Of a DNA stretch of 64,000 bases, positions 37,201 through 52,200 are shown one piece after another. The notes below the pieces were generated by a model. It was given only the letters and a program-made list of their open reading frames with translations. It made no database searches and was not told the DNA's origin. Location: positions 20,189,142-20,253,141 of the forward strand of contig JASSKH010000001.1 in assembly GCA_031763025.1 (NCBI GenBank), in the 5' to 3' direction. This DNA comes from Macrocystis pyrifera (Eukaryota; Sar; Phaeophyceae; Laminariales; Laminariaceae). The translations under genes were made by a program, and so were the position numbers. The stretch's first letter is position 1; each line of letters opens with the position of its first letter.

Positions 37201-40200
37201 CTTAAACGATGAAGCCATTCCGTGGCAGTCGTGACCCTTTCACGTATCATCCCATCCACCATGACAATCACACTCGGAAAACATGCGTTTCACTTCCCAA
37301 AACACCCCTCGCCCGTTCGTGCGCCGAGGGTGGGTGACAAAGGCCCACAGCCAATTAATCTAATGCGTGCCAATGGAGTAGGGATCATGGTGTAACACAT
37401 ACCACAACGTGTTGTACATCACACAACCATCATCGCAGCGGCACAGCATACAACACCGCAGCAGCACCGACCGCAACACGCTCATCTCCATGCCGATAAA
37501 CCAACAGGAGGACCACGGCCACAACCACGAGCAGCAGGCAACGCCCCGACGCAACAAGAATCACAGCAACGATCCGCAACGATAACCAGATAACAATGTC
37601 TTAGAAACCCGAACTAACCTTCAATAAGTACAACGCCTATTTCAACGAAGAGGCTAGACACGAGGAGGGCGATGCCCCAAAGCCACCGAGTCCGCTATAA
37701 CAACCATGTCTCGCGACTCTCACGCCGTAGGGACGACAAAACATAAGACAAGAAAAGGCAACCTTAACCTTCCGTAGAAACAGAGGTGCGAGCACTTTAT
37801 CCGGAATGGGAATTTATCTTCGATGTATTTGCAATCACCTGCCACTCGAGCCTCTGCTTAGCCGTGCTGAGGTACTGCCTCAACGACAGCTCCTGGCGGA
37901 AAGGCACCCCAATATCCGACAGAATTGAGCGCCACTCCATCAAGAGCGTCTGCAAGAACCGGACGAGCGCAAGCATTCACGTGGGAATCTTGATGTAAGT
38001 CGGTTGTTGCGGGAGATAAGCAGCGATAGCATGCGTTAACAAAGCTCGGGTATCTCCTACCGGACCTCTCTCGTCTCGATGACGGTCCCAGGGCGCTCTC
38101 AATGGGAATCGAAATTAAACTGAGATCCTCCCGTAGGTCACTGTAACACCGGAATTTCCGAAATATAGCCTCAGCCCTCTCCCGTCAATGGCGAGGTAAT
38201 CAGCAGTTCCAAGAAACCAAGTGCACATAATGGGCCAGCGAAGCACCATTCTGTCTGGAAAAGTAAGAACCCTTTGGGTGTAAATATTAGTACCCAAACT
38301 GCCCTTACATTTCCAGACATTGGTATCAAAATCAGTGTCTCCTATACGCATGAAGACATACCTTTCGGGAGCGGTAGTCGAAGACCCCCACGTAAGTGAT
38401 GAAAGCCGCCGCAAGAAGACCGTCCCCGATGAGCGACTGCAGCTGCTTCGTGAAGTTCTCCGACGACTGGCTCCAGCGATCGCGCTCCTGTTCGAGGTTG
38501 CTCAGTAGAGCTTCAGCTCGGGTCACCTGCACGGAGCAAATCGAACAAACCAACAAATATCGTAAACAATGAACGGAGCAAAAAAACATTGCAATTACAG
38601 TACATGCCGTTCGGGTACCGTCCGGCGGGGTCATACCAAACACCGTCAGTTGTGCCAAAAGAGTACCGCTGGAAGCTGCAGCAACGTAAAGAGCTCCAAT
38701 CGCATTGATTAGCGTAAGTGAGAGCACTACGGCTTCATCAAATGGCGATTATATTTCAGTGGTGATCCATTGCCAGGCACACTAGCATGAGCTCTTCGAA
38801 ACGCAACACGAGGCACATGATTTCCTGTGAATCACATTTTTTTTTTTAATGAATTTGCTGAATACCGGTACAAAAGTTCAAGTTGCGCGGACCTCCAGGT
38901 GGCAGCAGCGGAATCCAACGCGCGCATCGACAACACTCACCGCGTGATATAGAATGTATTACCTTCTGTTTGACGGCTTCCATCTCGGACTTGACCGCCT
39001 CTATCTCCCGGATAGCCTCTGCGTATTCTTCCTTGTACCTGTCACGACACCAGAACACCCGTCGCCTCATGCCATGTCATGTGATCTCATGCCTTGTCAT
39101 GCGACGTAATGCCATATCACGTCATGACACGTGACGTCAATTGACGTAGTTTTGTCACGTCAAACGTCATGACACATCAAACAGTATAATGTCATGGCAT
39201 GACATGTCACGTCATAGCACGTCACGTCACGCCATGTCACCTCATGCAGTGCACTGTCATGTCATGTTTTACACGTCACATCACATCATGACGTCAACTA
39301 ACGCCATGTCCTCCCATGTCATGTCGCGTCACACAGTGTCATGTTATGTTACAACATGCCATGTTATGCCATACCATGCAATGCCATGTCACATGCCACG
39401 TCACATCAAGACACACAGTACTGATTACCCATACGCTGACACGACGAGAGTGGATACATGACAGCAACGGAGCCAACGGGCAGCGTTTCCACCTGACGTC
39501 GAGGCAAGTTCAACACCTAATCCATGGCTCGCATCCTACGTTGGGTGCCGGGTTCAGAGGCAGGCAAACGATTCACTGCCTGTTCCCATTAACAAAATAA
39601 TGGCATCGCCTACCCGACGAAACAACAAGCAGCACACATACACGTCGTGAACCGAAAACAAATGTATCGCACCAAACAAACTCCAGGAACCAACCTGCAT
39701 TCTGAAACCAAACAAGGTGGAAACCATTGCGACACCGTGGTAGCTGCGCCAAACGGCTTCGAAAGCCGACGAGTGTGCTTCATGTGGAAATGCCGCGACG
39801 GTTATCATGCCATGTAGGCGAAACGCAAGGACATAAACATAGGTTTCGACCTAGCTATCAGCCGAACAAGACGTACCTGGTACGAAACTTACCCTTACAT
39901 AATTCATACCAGGGTAGTCAATAAAAGTGTCCTACACCATTTCCAACTCTAATGTCTCCAAAAAATGGTCGCAGTTCTTAAGGGGTTGACCTGGCGATGC
40001 TCCTTTGAAGTTCGTCTATCTGCGCCTCAAGCGTCCTCTTCTGCTGTGTGGCCTTGTCGCTCTCGAGCTGCAGGGCGGCGATCTCGTCCTTGAGGGGCTG
40101 CACCATGATGGCGATGCGGCTGAAGTTGATCTGAGAGTTCACCCACTGCAAGTCCATGCAGGTGTTTACACGAACGGAGAGCGAACGAATGTTCGATCGC

Positions 40201-43200
40201 GTGTGAGTTTTCCACTTTTTTGACGCGATCCAACCGGACACAACACCAGTCGCAACAAAACAGTCCAAAACGTCTGTGGAACCTAACCAGTAGTGAACGT
40301 GTTTTTTCTTCATTGGGAAACGCTATAAATTTACCTACCTGGTATGATACACTACCGTACCCCTAGAATGCAGAAAAACGCGCATGCGTACTATCAGGCA
40401 GCATGTCCGTCCGAAACCAGACAGCGGGCATTAGCATCATGGCATCATACTACTACACACAAGAGTAAACGCGACGAAGCGAGAGGCATGAGTGTGTCCA
40501 ACTCTTATGCACGAGTCCAAAGAGTTGCTGCGGCACTCTTCCGGGTGGCGGCAGCGTTCTGGAAGATAGCCGTTGGCGAGCACAGCACCGAAAGCGCCCG
40601 CCCCGTGCAAGCGCAACAACATGCTCGAGTAACGGTACCCGAGCATCATCACTGGCGTTCAAGACCGCTGTTGGTCTCGAAGCAACAACCAACCTTATCT
40701 GCCGCGTCGAGGAAACCCTTGACCTCGATAAGAAATCAAGACTACCCGACACTCGGTGACACATCGTTGATCGATGAACTATCCTCGACCTCACCAAGGA
40801 CTCAAAACGATCCGAAAACGAAGCCTCGGTTAAATCCTTTGCAACAGCAGTTGTGTTTTGCGGACAAATCACTCGGAAGCAGTGTGGGATAACTTTCGCA
40901 GAGGTGAAAGGGTTTCAACAAGGCCGAGCGACAATGTTGCCATGCCGTACCCCCAACGGTCGGCGCACCTGATACAGGGGACCGCAAGCCTTAGAGGCCC
41001 TAGTGACGGCGTCGGCGGTGAGGTCGCCAGCATTCTTGAACACGTCCTCCACGGTCTTGATTACTACGTTCGTCAAGGAGTCCGTATCGAAGTTTACCAC
41101 CGTCGCGATAAAGTCTGCCTTGCTGATCACCTGTTAGGGCATCCAGGTGTGTAACGATAACGATAGGGCGTGGGTCGTCATCGGTGTGGTAAATGGTAAA
41201 CGATACGAGCACATACGTCGCGCAAAACCGAAACAGTGCAAGGAGCGCCGTGTTTCGGCCAACAGCTAGGGTGATGACATACGTTGGCGGCGAAATACGT
41301 GCTTGTGATGGGAACATCAGACCCAGACATACTCCATCCAACCGTAGAACGCCGCGGGCCATCCCAACCACAACTACTGTACAGTAGTCAAGAACCGCAC
41401 CAAGGGCAAAAGGCTTCGCCGCATCTCTAGGTCAGGTCGTAAGGAATGCATGCCGTATCCCACGGGGATGGAACGAGAAAGCGCACCTCAACAAGCTTAA
41501 GAAGCTGAACAAGCTGAAGGGGACGGGGGGATGACCGTGTGAAGCAACCCACCTCCACCATAAACAAGGAGGAGTGTGAATGACGGCAACAAGGAGAAAC
41601 ACCCGGTCTACCGCGTGGCAACTCCGCAAGTACCACATTAACTAGCGTACATTGCTGGAAACTCAAAGGATGAAACAGCTTGCTCACCCGGCGCACTTCC
41701 CCCCAAGTAGGTTCGGGGTGTCCCAGCATGGTGACCACCGCTGTCAGTACCGTCTGAACCGCCGGCGGAGGTCTGGGACGGAAACAATGACAAACAACAC
41801 ACATTTTCGACATCGCGGATAGGTCAACGGCAGCGTACAACACAAGCATTGGCGGCGGAGATGATGTCAGGGCTGAACCCGCAATCAACGCCACGAACGA
41901 ACCCTCATCGGAAGGTCTCAACAAAGCAGAGATCTCCACAACTTCGCAGGGTGTTGGGCGTGCCACGCTGACAGTCTTGCAGTAGCATGAAACTCAACGC
42001 GCACATGCAGAAGGCAAAGTATGAGCTACTCTACTGCTGAACAAAATGCACAAACGAGTGACGGTTCCTACACGCGGGAGAGCGCATGATACTCGCAAAG
42101 GGATGAGAAACACCATGTCCCAGCGCCATTTTATCTAACGGTATACGAAGTATCTCGTATTACGCAGGTGAAGACAACTTCCGACGAGGATCGCAGTCCA
42201 AGACCTCCCATTTAACATGTTCAAGCGAAAGAAGAATCACGAAGGATCATCTTCGACCGGACGTGCGTCTTATAAGTGTCATTTCTAACAAACCATATAT
42301 ACTTCGAAGTATACGTAGGCCGGACATTGACAAGAGAATCCACGAAAAGTCGCATGCGCCGACAACAGAAGCTCTGCTCCTGCTGCAACACTACTTACCG
42401 CGTGAGTGTGCGGATCTCGTCCAGCTGTGGCTTCTTGATGCTGCGCACACTGCTCTGGGCAGATAACAGCGCCGGCTCTGCCTCGGAAAGCTCAGTCTCC
42501 GCCTTTGGTAGTGTAAAAATACAAAATCTCTCGTCAACAAGCGTAGCCACTTCCACAAAGACCATGTGATGAACGTAACTGCTGTGCTTGCATTCAATTC
42601 GCAAGCGGCATTGTACAAATTGTACTCGGCACGTCGAGTGGGGGTTTGGCACAAAGCGAAGATGAAAGGCCTGGATGGATTTGACAGAGTGGCTTCGCGC
42701 AAACTGCAATTGGCACATACGAGCGATCGTTGGTACTAGGGCCCAACACGGCAGCAACTGGTTTGTTTCGACTTTGTTACGATATAATTTTAGAGAGTTA
42801 CGATGTCTAGACTCTAGGTACCCCGCGCATTACGTGTCTCGCAAAACGCGTCATTTCACGAGTGCAGGACACTTGCGCAGTGAGACACAGGGATTTTTCG
42901 CTTGGACAAGCATGTGTTCTACACTTGCTTCCCGATAACGGCGTCTGGGTTCTTATTGAGCGCTCGCTTTCTTACTACGGATACGTGTCTGGTACTACTG
43001 GCACTGAAAAATGATGGAACACCTGGTGTCTTCTCTGGGCGATGCGGTTGTTCTGCTTCTCCAAGTCCGTGCTCAAAGTCTCGGCGTCGCCCTTGCGTCT
43101 CTCCGCCTCGTTTTGTCCAGACACCATCTGCTGCAGCTTAGCGTTTGCCAACTCGTCCTTCTCCCTGCAGCAGCATCCCGGTGAGCCAGAAAACAACAAA

Positions 43201-46200
43201 AACATCTATCGTGTCACCGCATACTGTTTTATCAACAGCCTAGCGAAGCTTTGCTTCATCACAGATGCTGGTGAAAAACGACCTAGCGTAGCTTTAAGAT
43301 GAATTCTACAAGAAAAAAATGAACACAATGTCCTGAAACCCCTATATGTGTACGACATCACCATCTGTGGTGACAAAGCACTGCAGTCCAAAAACCAAGC
43401 ACGTGCATGCACTTCCTCCGCCGTTCGAAAATTGGACAAGGTACTGCACCGTCACATGGTACAAGTCTTCGACATACCAGTTCCCCCCTATTGCTTTTCG
43501 TACGAATCACACATTGCTTCAAATTTCACAATGTAGAAGTCAACGAATGAAAACGTTAAAAAAAAACATGTTGATCGAATTTATCGTAATAAGATGCCGC
43601 CGGTGCCGAATTCCACTCTTGTGAGCAACAATGTACGATAACAGCCGCAACATACGATGCAACCGCCAACATATTCGCATCTGCCGACTTAACAGGTAGT
43701 TGCCAACTACGTCGATTTTCCGGGAGCACCGCACCTTAGGCGCCTCTCCTTCTCTGCCAGCCCCTTCTGCATGTCCTCCACGCCTGCTTGCGTCTCCCTC
43801 AGCTTGTCTAGTCCCAGGTTGATGTGCAGCTGTGCGGCAGCGTCGAATAGTTCCAAGACAGACCAAGCGAACAAAACGTGATCATCGCGCCTTTGGTGCA
43901 CAAGATAAACCACCTACTGTACGCTTTATGCACCAGTAGGAAACACATGGAAGCAGCGTCAAGCTCGAGGTATTAATCAGGGGGCTCTTCGACACCCTCC
44001 AATAGAGGATGCTTCGTGGTCCTTGTCGGAATTACCCACCACACAGCCCGGCCAGAAATATCACTGATCTGATAGCGAGTGTGATAATGTCTGATCCTAC
44101 GAGTTTTCATTTTTTTTTCCCCATCCTCACCTGTTGGTCCTCCAACTCCGACCGCTTTTCGTTGACGAGAGCCACAAATGCGCGAATGAGCCCCAGGAAG
44201 TCTCGGGGGGGGACACGTAGTGCCGTACGGCGGAAGAGTGGGAAAGGGGGGGGGTGCGCCGTCGCCTCCTTCACGCACCTAACAAACACACCAATGGTTG
44301 GTTCCGTGGTTGCGGTAAAAAAAGGGCAAACCTGCTCAGCGCTTGGCAATGGGTATTCGACATCCTGTACGCACTACATACTACCGGAATCTTGATACCG
44401 AATGACACCATGTCGGGAAATACAGGGTGCGTTTGGTGTTGTGGTGAATATCCAAGCGCATTCTACATTGCCGAACCGAGTGGTACTATTAGCTGACTAG
44501 CTCAGTAACATCCAACATCCGAAATACTTCGTACCTAATACACGCATGCGGAGAAGGTAGCTTGGCACTAGGCGCTCAACATGCCCGTCAATATGTACCC
44601 GGCGCATATTTGGAGGAGGATATGGGTCTAACCTGCTCAGTGAGCAGCAATGGACACTAACGCATTACCCCCCTGATACACCTTCATGGGTAAAAGAAGG
44701 ACCAACTCACTTCGGTACTTGGCACTGGGTATTGAACACACTGACTAACCCACGGACCAACCTACTCGACGGACAACACTTTCGAATCAAATCGTCTATT
44801 TTTAAATCGCATAGCAATAATGCACAGCTAGGCCGTTTTGGCACGTTCGGCGCCCGGTTCGACACTTGACGCTCGGTTTGTGAGCGCCGCATGCTCGGGT
44901 TTGTCGGACAAGCCCCTCCCCCCCCGTGCGCGCACTTCCTGGTGGGTGAAAGCCCGACGTGCTCCGTCCCGGCACTGAAGGAACGTCAGGGTCTATGGTC
45001 ATATGAATACAACCATGCATGACTACACCCCCCCCGCGCGCTTGGTGCAAGCAATGTCTGCTTGGTCGGGTAGAAATCCGACGTGCTCCGCCCCCGCCTT
45101 GTGAGGATGGAATGGTCTACGGTCACTATGGTCATACGGCTGCGGCCATGCATGACATGAGTACACCGCCCCTCCCCCGGTACGTGCGCCTCCTTCTCGA
45201 GTGCACTCCCTCCTCGACGTAAAGGGTGAGCATGAGCATGAGCATGAGGATGGCTTACCCGTGCACACCAACGAGGGCGGCGACCAGGGCGTGCCTGGGC
45301 ATTATTCCGTTCTCCTCGAGCAGACCTTCCAATGCCTCCATGAGGGGATGGCCTTCGTCGATGTCCCACTCCGACGTGCCAGTGTCCACGTGAGACGTAA
45401 ACTCGAAGCCCACCTTCCGGTGCACGTGGGGGAAGACACCAAAACATAAGTCAAAGCGGCGCGACAAAACTGCCGCCGACATCAAAGCTCTACGTATTTA
45501 TCGGGCTGTGAGTTAGCTTACTGGCGCACCTACATATATCTTGCTATCGAGTTGATTAATGAGTAAGTGATCAGTTGATGCCTATTATTAATTATTAATA
45601 GTTATTTGATGGGTGGCGAAGAAAACCAAGCAAACGAATCGATAGTTTATCCAAAAAACACACCCTTTCGAGCCACAAACTGTACCGCACAGTCAGATAG
45701 AAATACGGACTAGACGCACAACACCGCCAACGGACTGTAGCACCTTGTCAACAACTAACCAATCGGCGACCGACAGTCAGCCAACTTACAGCCCTATCTC
45801 CAACAGTTGAGGCAAGATAAAAAGGTTTTCCAACCAATTCGTATTTTTTGCGCAAAAACATCCGGCTGGCTTACTGTAGACCGTAGGTACCTATCTGCCA
45901 GCCTTGGCCAGTCGAACAATCCATCAGCCACGGCAGTACATCGGGTACCTGCCTGGCGCATTCGCAAATCTGTGCGACGTTCTACAACAAAAGCCGTCAG
46001 TGGAGTTTGAAGTGGTCCCTGGTGGGACACGCCTCCGCTTATATTGGAAACCCTCATAAAAGGGGTGACAGTGATCATTTAACGCCTTTCCAGATTTTTG
46101 TTGCCGTTCGCGAGTGAAATTCAAATATTTGACCAATTTAAGTCTAACCTACGACGTTCGTCTGTTTGTGTGTTTGTCATAGCACGCATCCTTGGTCAAA

Positions 46201-49200
46201 ACAAAACGTCATGGCACAAAACAATTATATAATTTACAGTCATCTAGGAATAGTCACCTGTGCGAGAGCCTTGGTGGGCCACGTGCCGAACCAATCGACC
46301 ACGCATCGGTTGAACAGGGCGGGGGAAGTGGCGCAGCGCCCTTCGAAGCCGTCGCTTGCAGGATTCATCGTGAACACCACGTGAAGGCCGCGTTGAACCT
46401 GTCCGTGGGGGGAACGGAGGGGGGGGGGGGGGGGGGGTCGAAATGACGTACGTCGAAGTACATGTATATCGATGTATATTATACAACTCTGGACGGAAAT
46501 GTAAGTACCGCTGGCGTATGAATATCAATACCTAGCGGTCATTACATTTCCGTCTATACAGCATGGTATGACGAGACTGAGAACAAGTTAAATTTATAAA
46601 TATCGAACTTTGGGAACAAAATGGATCAAGACAGGAAGACACGACTACTGGTGGGCCAAAGAACAAACGCATAGGCGACAACCACGATATCGATGAAGCC
46701 CGCGGAAAAAAATATCGATGCGTGTCTGTCACTATGCAATTCGACATCGTGATGCGATATTTATAGCGAGAACAACAGCATCAATGCTTCACATAAAAAG
46801 TACCAAGGATTCTATAAGAGAACCGCGATACCGCCGAGAATCATCAAGGCCAGAGAGTCGGCAAGATAGTCGAATCTGCATATGTTGACGTATTCACATA
46901 CTGTATGGCGGTATGACAAAGGGGACAACACTTGGGGTGCCCCGAGGCGCCTCCCAGCGACGGTATACGTATACTTCGTACAGTGAGTACCCCGTGACAA
47001 CCCTTAGTAAGCGCTCTTATCGACGAGTTGCTCTTATCTGTAGAGGGTAATACAAACTTTACAGCGTCGGCGAGACACAACGATTTGATCGCTCTCAAGT
47101 CCCGAGCTACCTTATCTACAGTAGGCCTCCCTTCAAACCGGGGTACCCACTGTACTGCACACTATACCAGGTAGACTCATAACACAAGCACCTTCGTAGT
47201 GAACCTTCGGAACAGCTCGTCCTCGGAGTCCACCAGAACCCCATCCCTTTGGGCAGCCTCGCGGCAACCAGCCATAAGGGCCGTAAGTTCCTTCCCTTCG
47301 TACAGCCCAGGGACCTCTCCCGACGCCAGCAGCGCGTTCATTCTGGCAGCAACAGAGGCAGTCAGTGCGACATACCGCCGGAAAACAAGGGGGGGAGGGG
47401 AACGTACTCAGTTGTTGCCTGTCGTAGCCAAGTGGCGATTGACGTCGACTCTCCTTTCGAGATGGAGCACCGTTCCTACTCTTGAGAGAGGACAATAGGG
47501 CCCTTCTTACGTGTTTTCCATGCATTACATAAAAAAGTTTGGTTTGCGTTATCCCCTTTTTTGTTTCACCTTTAGTGGCTATCATCTATCTCCTACGTTA
47601 GCGATCGTTTTCTCGCTATTATCTCATGTAGTAATCGGGTCGGGGTGTACTCGATCTCATGCATGGCCGTAGTCGTATGACCATAGACCCTCGCATCCCT
47701 ACAATGCCGGGACGGAGCACGTTGGGTTGTCACCGACCAGGCAGACCTTACTTGCACCAAGCACGAGGGGGATAGAGAAACACGGATAAAAAAGGGCGCA
47801 TAGCATTGCGATGATAGCTCTTCGGTGCTGCGTTGAAGAGAGAGGAGGGCGGGGGTGGAAATGTGTTCGACTATTCGGCGTTTCGCTTCGGCAATCAGGG
47901 AACGGGAACAGTAGGACCCCGAATAGGATAAGACATGTCCGGGGACACGTACAGTAGGGGCCTCAGATACCAGATTGTTTTCGATACTGCGGTGATCGGT
48001 ACTGGTCTACAGAGATTTGGGGTTCATGTGTGACGAGGCACTATTGGTATGAGGTGTTCCTTGAGTGTTTGGTCGGCATGGGTGCGGCTTGCCCTCCGAG
48101 GTTGGTCGGAGATACTATACACAACAAGTCAATGTCCGGAAACGTGTACTTCGTATAGGGTACAATACAGCAGTGGGGACCCCAGAGAGAACGCGTAGGG
48201 TAGGGACTTCAGCTATCCAACTGGGGGAAACGCGTATTACAAGCAGAAGGCGTGTGAGCACGAGGGGGAAGGCAAGAAAAGTCACCACAACAAAAGCCGC
48301 CGCCCACCTACTATTCATGTCCGACACAACAACGTTGGAATCCGTGGCAAGGCACTAGAGTAGAAGTGTAGATGGGTGTAGATGGTTGTAGATGACGATG
48401 CATGCCACGATACGGGTGCACCTCATTTTTTTCCGAGGCTACCCCTTTCAGGAACCCTACAGCTCACCCAAAACTGACCTCGAGAAAAAAGAAAAAACGG
48501 CAATTCGATGGACAAAACATATCGAAATATACTCGTATTGAAAAAAATAAAAACATATTCCAGCAAATATTACTACAATACACATTTTACAGAGCCGAAA
48601 ATACAGGAGTCGTAAACTCGTCGACCTTCAGCGTATGCAGCTTTTGCATGAGCACGCAAAGACTGGCCAGCATGCCGATATGTAGTACTACCACTACCTT
48701 TACAGGGCGTATCCACGGTATGCCGTCTACAACCAATTAGTGGGTTACACGTTAGCGTGGTCAACAGTAGAATCAAAAGGACAAAAAAATGGCAAGAACG
48801 ATAGTGATGACAGACTAACCGAAAATAACAATACACAGGGAAACCGGAAACAAATCCCCAGGATACAAAGTAAAACCAACCGAACGGGGCCAGTCCTACA
48901 GAATACCAGATATTTACCTTTCCAGGAATGCGGGTGACAAAACGTTGCTCTCGTCGAAAATGAAGCACACTTGCTCGCCCTGAACGCCGACCCGCCACAT
49001 CACGGTCCGAAGGTCTTGATCGAAGTGCTCCAAGGTGTACCGGTTGCTCGCCTTCACCTGTGTCCCCGTGTTTTAATGTAATGTTTGTACGTTACATAGC
49101 ATTCGGCGACAATACGAAATTATCACGGATTGCTGACGCTTACGCTGGCTAGCGCCATAAATAATACCAGGTATTTGGTACCAGGTATTCAGCCTCATCG

Positions 49201-52200
49201 TTCGTCATAGTTGTTGTTGGGCGCAAATCTAGCCTGGCGACAAATCTACAGTAAAAATTAGAGCCGGCAACGTGAACTCAACGAAAAAGGGGCCGTGGTC
49301 GCTATCAGTGCATAGGTCACGCTTAAGCTGGTCAGTACCATAAAAATTGCCTCGTACATACTGCTGTAGGTGTGCACCTTCACCGTTGGTGACAATTGCT
49401 GTAGGGCTATTGGGCCGATACATCCTGGTTGATGAAAACTACTCTAGGCGGAGATACAGGGACCTTTTGGTGAGTAACATGATGAAGCGGCCGGCCGTTA
49501 CATTGCTGCCCAGAGTGGTGCACAGCAATTTCTAGAGCCGGCAACGTGACCAAAACAAAAAGAAGCCGCGTCGACTAATGCTTCGTCAAACCGGCCGAAA
49601 GAGGAGCATACTGCTGTTTATGCCCCGTGCAGCGAAAGCCTTAATACCAAGTACCATAGATGCTTACTGAAACTGGAAGTTGTTGTCGTGTTACCTATCA
49701 CAGTCGTTCATAGGAGGACGTCCCGAAAAAACAAGCAGGTCGAGGCAATGCTATCCAACAACGTGAAGGACTGGGGAGCTCCTGGGCGGCAGCAAACCAT
49801 ACCACAGAAAAACTTATGCGACTGTCAACATCGCACCACCTATTGTACGGCCAAGCATGCAGTAGTGCCGCTGTGCGACCAACCTCAGGTTTAGTTGTAC
49901 GGTCGACATGTGATAGCTTGCCTGGAAAATTCCGAGACCGTTCATCCAGCTGACGAAACGGCTGAGCACAGTCTTCCCTGCTCCCGCCTCTCCAACGAGC
50001 AAGAGGTGTCCCATTGGCTGACGCAGCACGCGATCGATGCGCAGGGCGTGCTCCAGAACTCCATCGAACCTTCAGCGAGGCAGAATATAACCACGCAAGG
50101 ATACGACAGCGCATTCCATCAGAACACATTTCTCGGGTCAACAGAACCAGCGGAACAGACACAAAGTACGCAAAGTACAGGAACGGTAGCGCTCAGACAA
50201 CGTTATCCCCGAAATTCGGTGCCTGATTGAGCACATCAGGCAGTTATCTGCAAATATACGAGGTGTGAGACTCTCGAACGGTGTTTGAGCAGAACCAGGA
50301 ATGCGCTTAAGGCAAGGCGGACCCCAGGGCTTCAGGCGCCAACCCCTAAGGCCAAGATCGCGCGTACGAAACGCGATCGTGAAGCCCACAACCTCGCAGT
50401 TTTCCACAAAAAAAAATCCTCGACCGCCGCAGTGTGCAACAGCGCGGTATCACGGTGCATGTCCGACGGTCCACCACGTATAGGCTTGACCCTTGGCCCT
50501 TCCAAAAGCACGAAACGGAGAGCTTCGACAAAGAAAATGAAATATGCTTTACTCAGAACCCTGCATCCCTAAACCTACAGTAAACCTAACCCTAACCCCG
50601 ACCGCCTGGGAAAATTCTCCGAGCGAAGATGGTTGTATTGAGGAATTAGTGTGGACTAAAAAAAAATTACGGCCACCCGACGAACGTATTTAGTGTCACA
50701 CTTACACGCCTTGAAAGGACCAACTCACAGGACAAGCGGCACATCAAGCTCCTCCTCGTAGAATACGCGCAGTCGGGCCAGGAGAAAATGCCGCAGCTCG
50801 TCTTTGTTGACACTGGTGTAGTCCTGTCGGGAGCAGTGGATCAAAACGTTGCTGTCTGTACGCTGAGCACTTCGTCTACGCAATCGTGTGAACTCGCAAC
50901 ATATTGCGCACGACGGGCTTCTCTTCGAAATGACAGAATTAACAATTAACAGAATGCACGACACTTGGCTGTGAAGGTGACAGTAAGCCAACAACTGGGA
51001 ACTTTTGCGAATGCACGTAGGCGATTGATATACCACCACGGTGGCATACCGAACATGCCTGCTGATCATGTGATACGTACATCTAAAAATTGCACCAACA
51101 CGTCGGCGCTTGGGGAGCGTCATAGCCAACATGACAGAAGCCCCAACATACATCCAAAAAATAAACTACAATTGCGATTCAGGTTGCGTTTCTCTGTCTC
51201 TTAAGTCTGTGACCACATAAGTTGAATCTCTCTAGGATGCAAGAATCAGGACGGACACTGGGTGCACTACTTACGTTGGGTGAAAAGAACGGTTTCACGT
51301 GAAGACAGCAACAATATTATACCTTGGACAGCCATGAGCTGAAGAGAAGAGGTCTCGACAGAGCCGACTCCACTCCGGGGAAGTGCTTCCTTGCAACCTC
51401 GTCCACCTAGGCGAATAACAGAGCCAAGTCAAGGGAGTATTATACGACAATAGTCAGCAACTACATTTGGTGCAACGAGGGCAACTCCGTTCTTAGCTTG
51501 ATTTGATTCGCTTCGATTTACTTCTTTTCGTGTCGTTTCGTTTTGTTCTCTTGGTATGCGGTCCCTTCGGGTTCAGGTAGCAACTTGGATCATCGGGTGC
51601 ATATCCGGTATACACGCACGCTGATTGCACTTTTTTCATGGTTGGGGTGTACGATGCTCTTCAGTTAAGATATAGGCGCACTGCATTGTATACGTAGTAG
51701 TATTTTTTATTTGATGTATTCTCCCACTCTAGAGTATCGGAGCATGTTCTGTGGCTACGGACTAGATTTTTGGCGATAAGCTGATGTGACAACGAAAACA
51801 CCATCGCTTCAAACGCGTTTGGGTCGGACAAGCCTTGCGCCAAGTACAACTCCAGCCCAGCCGAACTTACTGCGGTTTCGACGGCGCAAAACAGGTATAA
51901 TACACACTGCTAACGCTCTTTTGTACAACTAACAGCAGACCCGACACAAAAAAGGTCAACGGCATGTCGCACGAATATACCTGCCCGGTGCGCTGACAGT
52001 CCCAGCTCTTCTAGTGACGGTGCACTTCGGTATACACTGGCCACGAGAGGCCGTATACAATATCGAGAGACAAACCGGGCGAAGGGCCCGTGTCCATCTT
52101 AGAACCCTAAGAGGAGTTAATCACTGTTGCTCCTTGAACGGCCAGACAAGCCCGTGAAAAGTAAATACATCACCTTGCATTGGCACCAGTCCTGCTCTTC

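Noticed and set aside
39189-39461. Plus-strand Met/Ser/His-rich frames
   Set aside because: Produced by the CATGTCA repeat.
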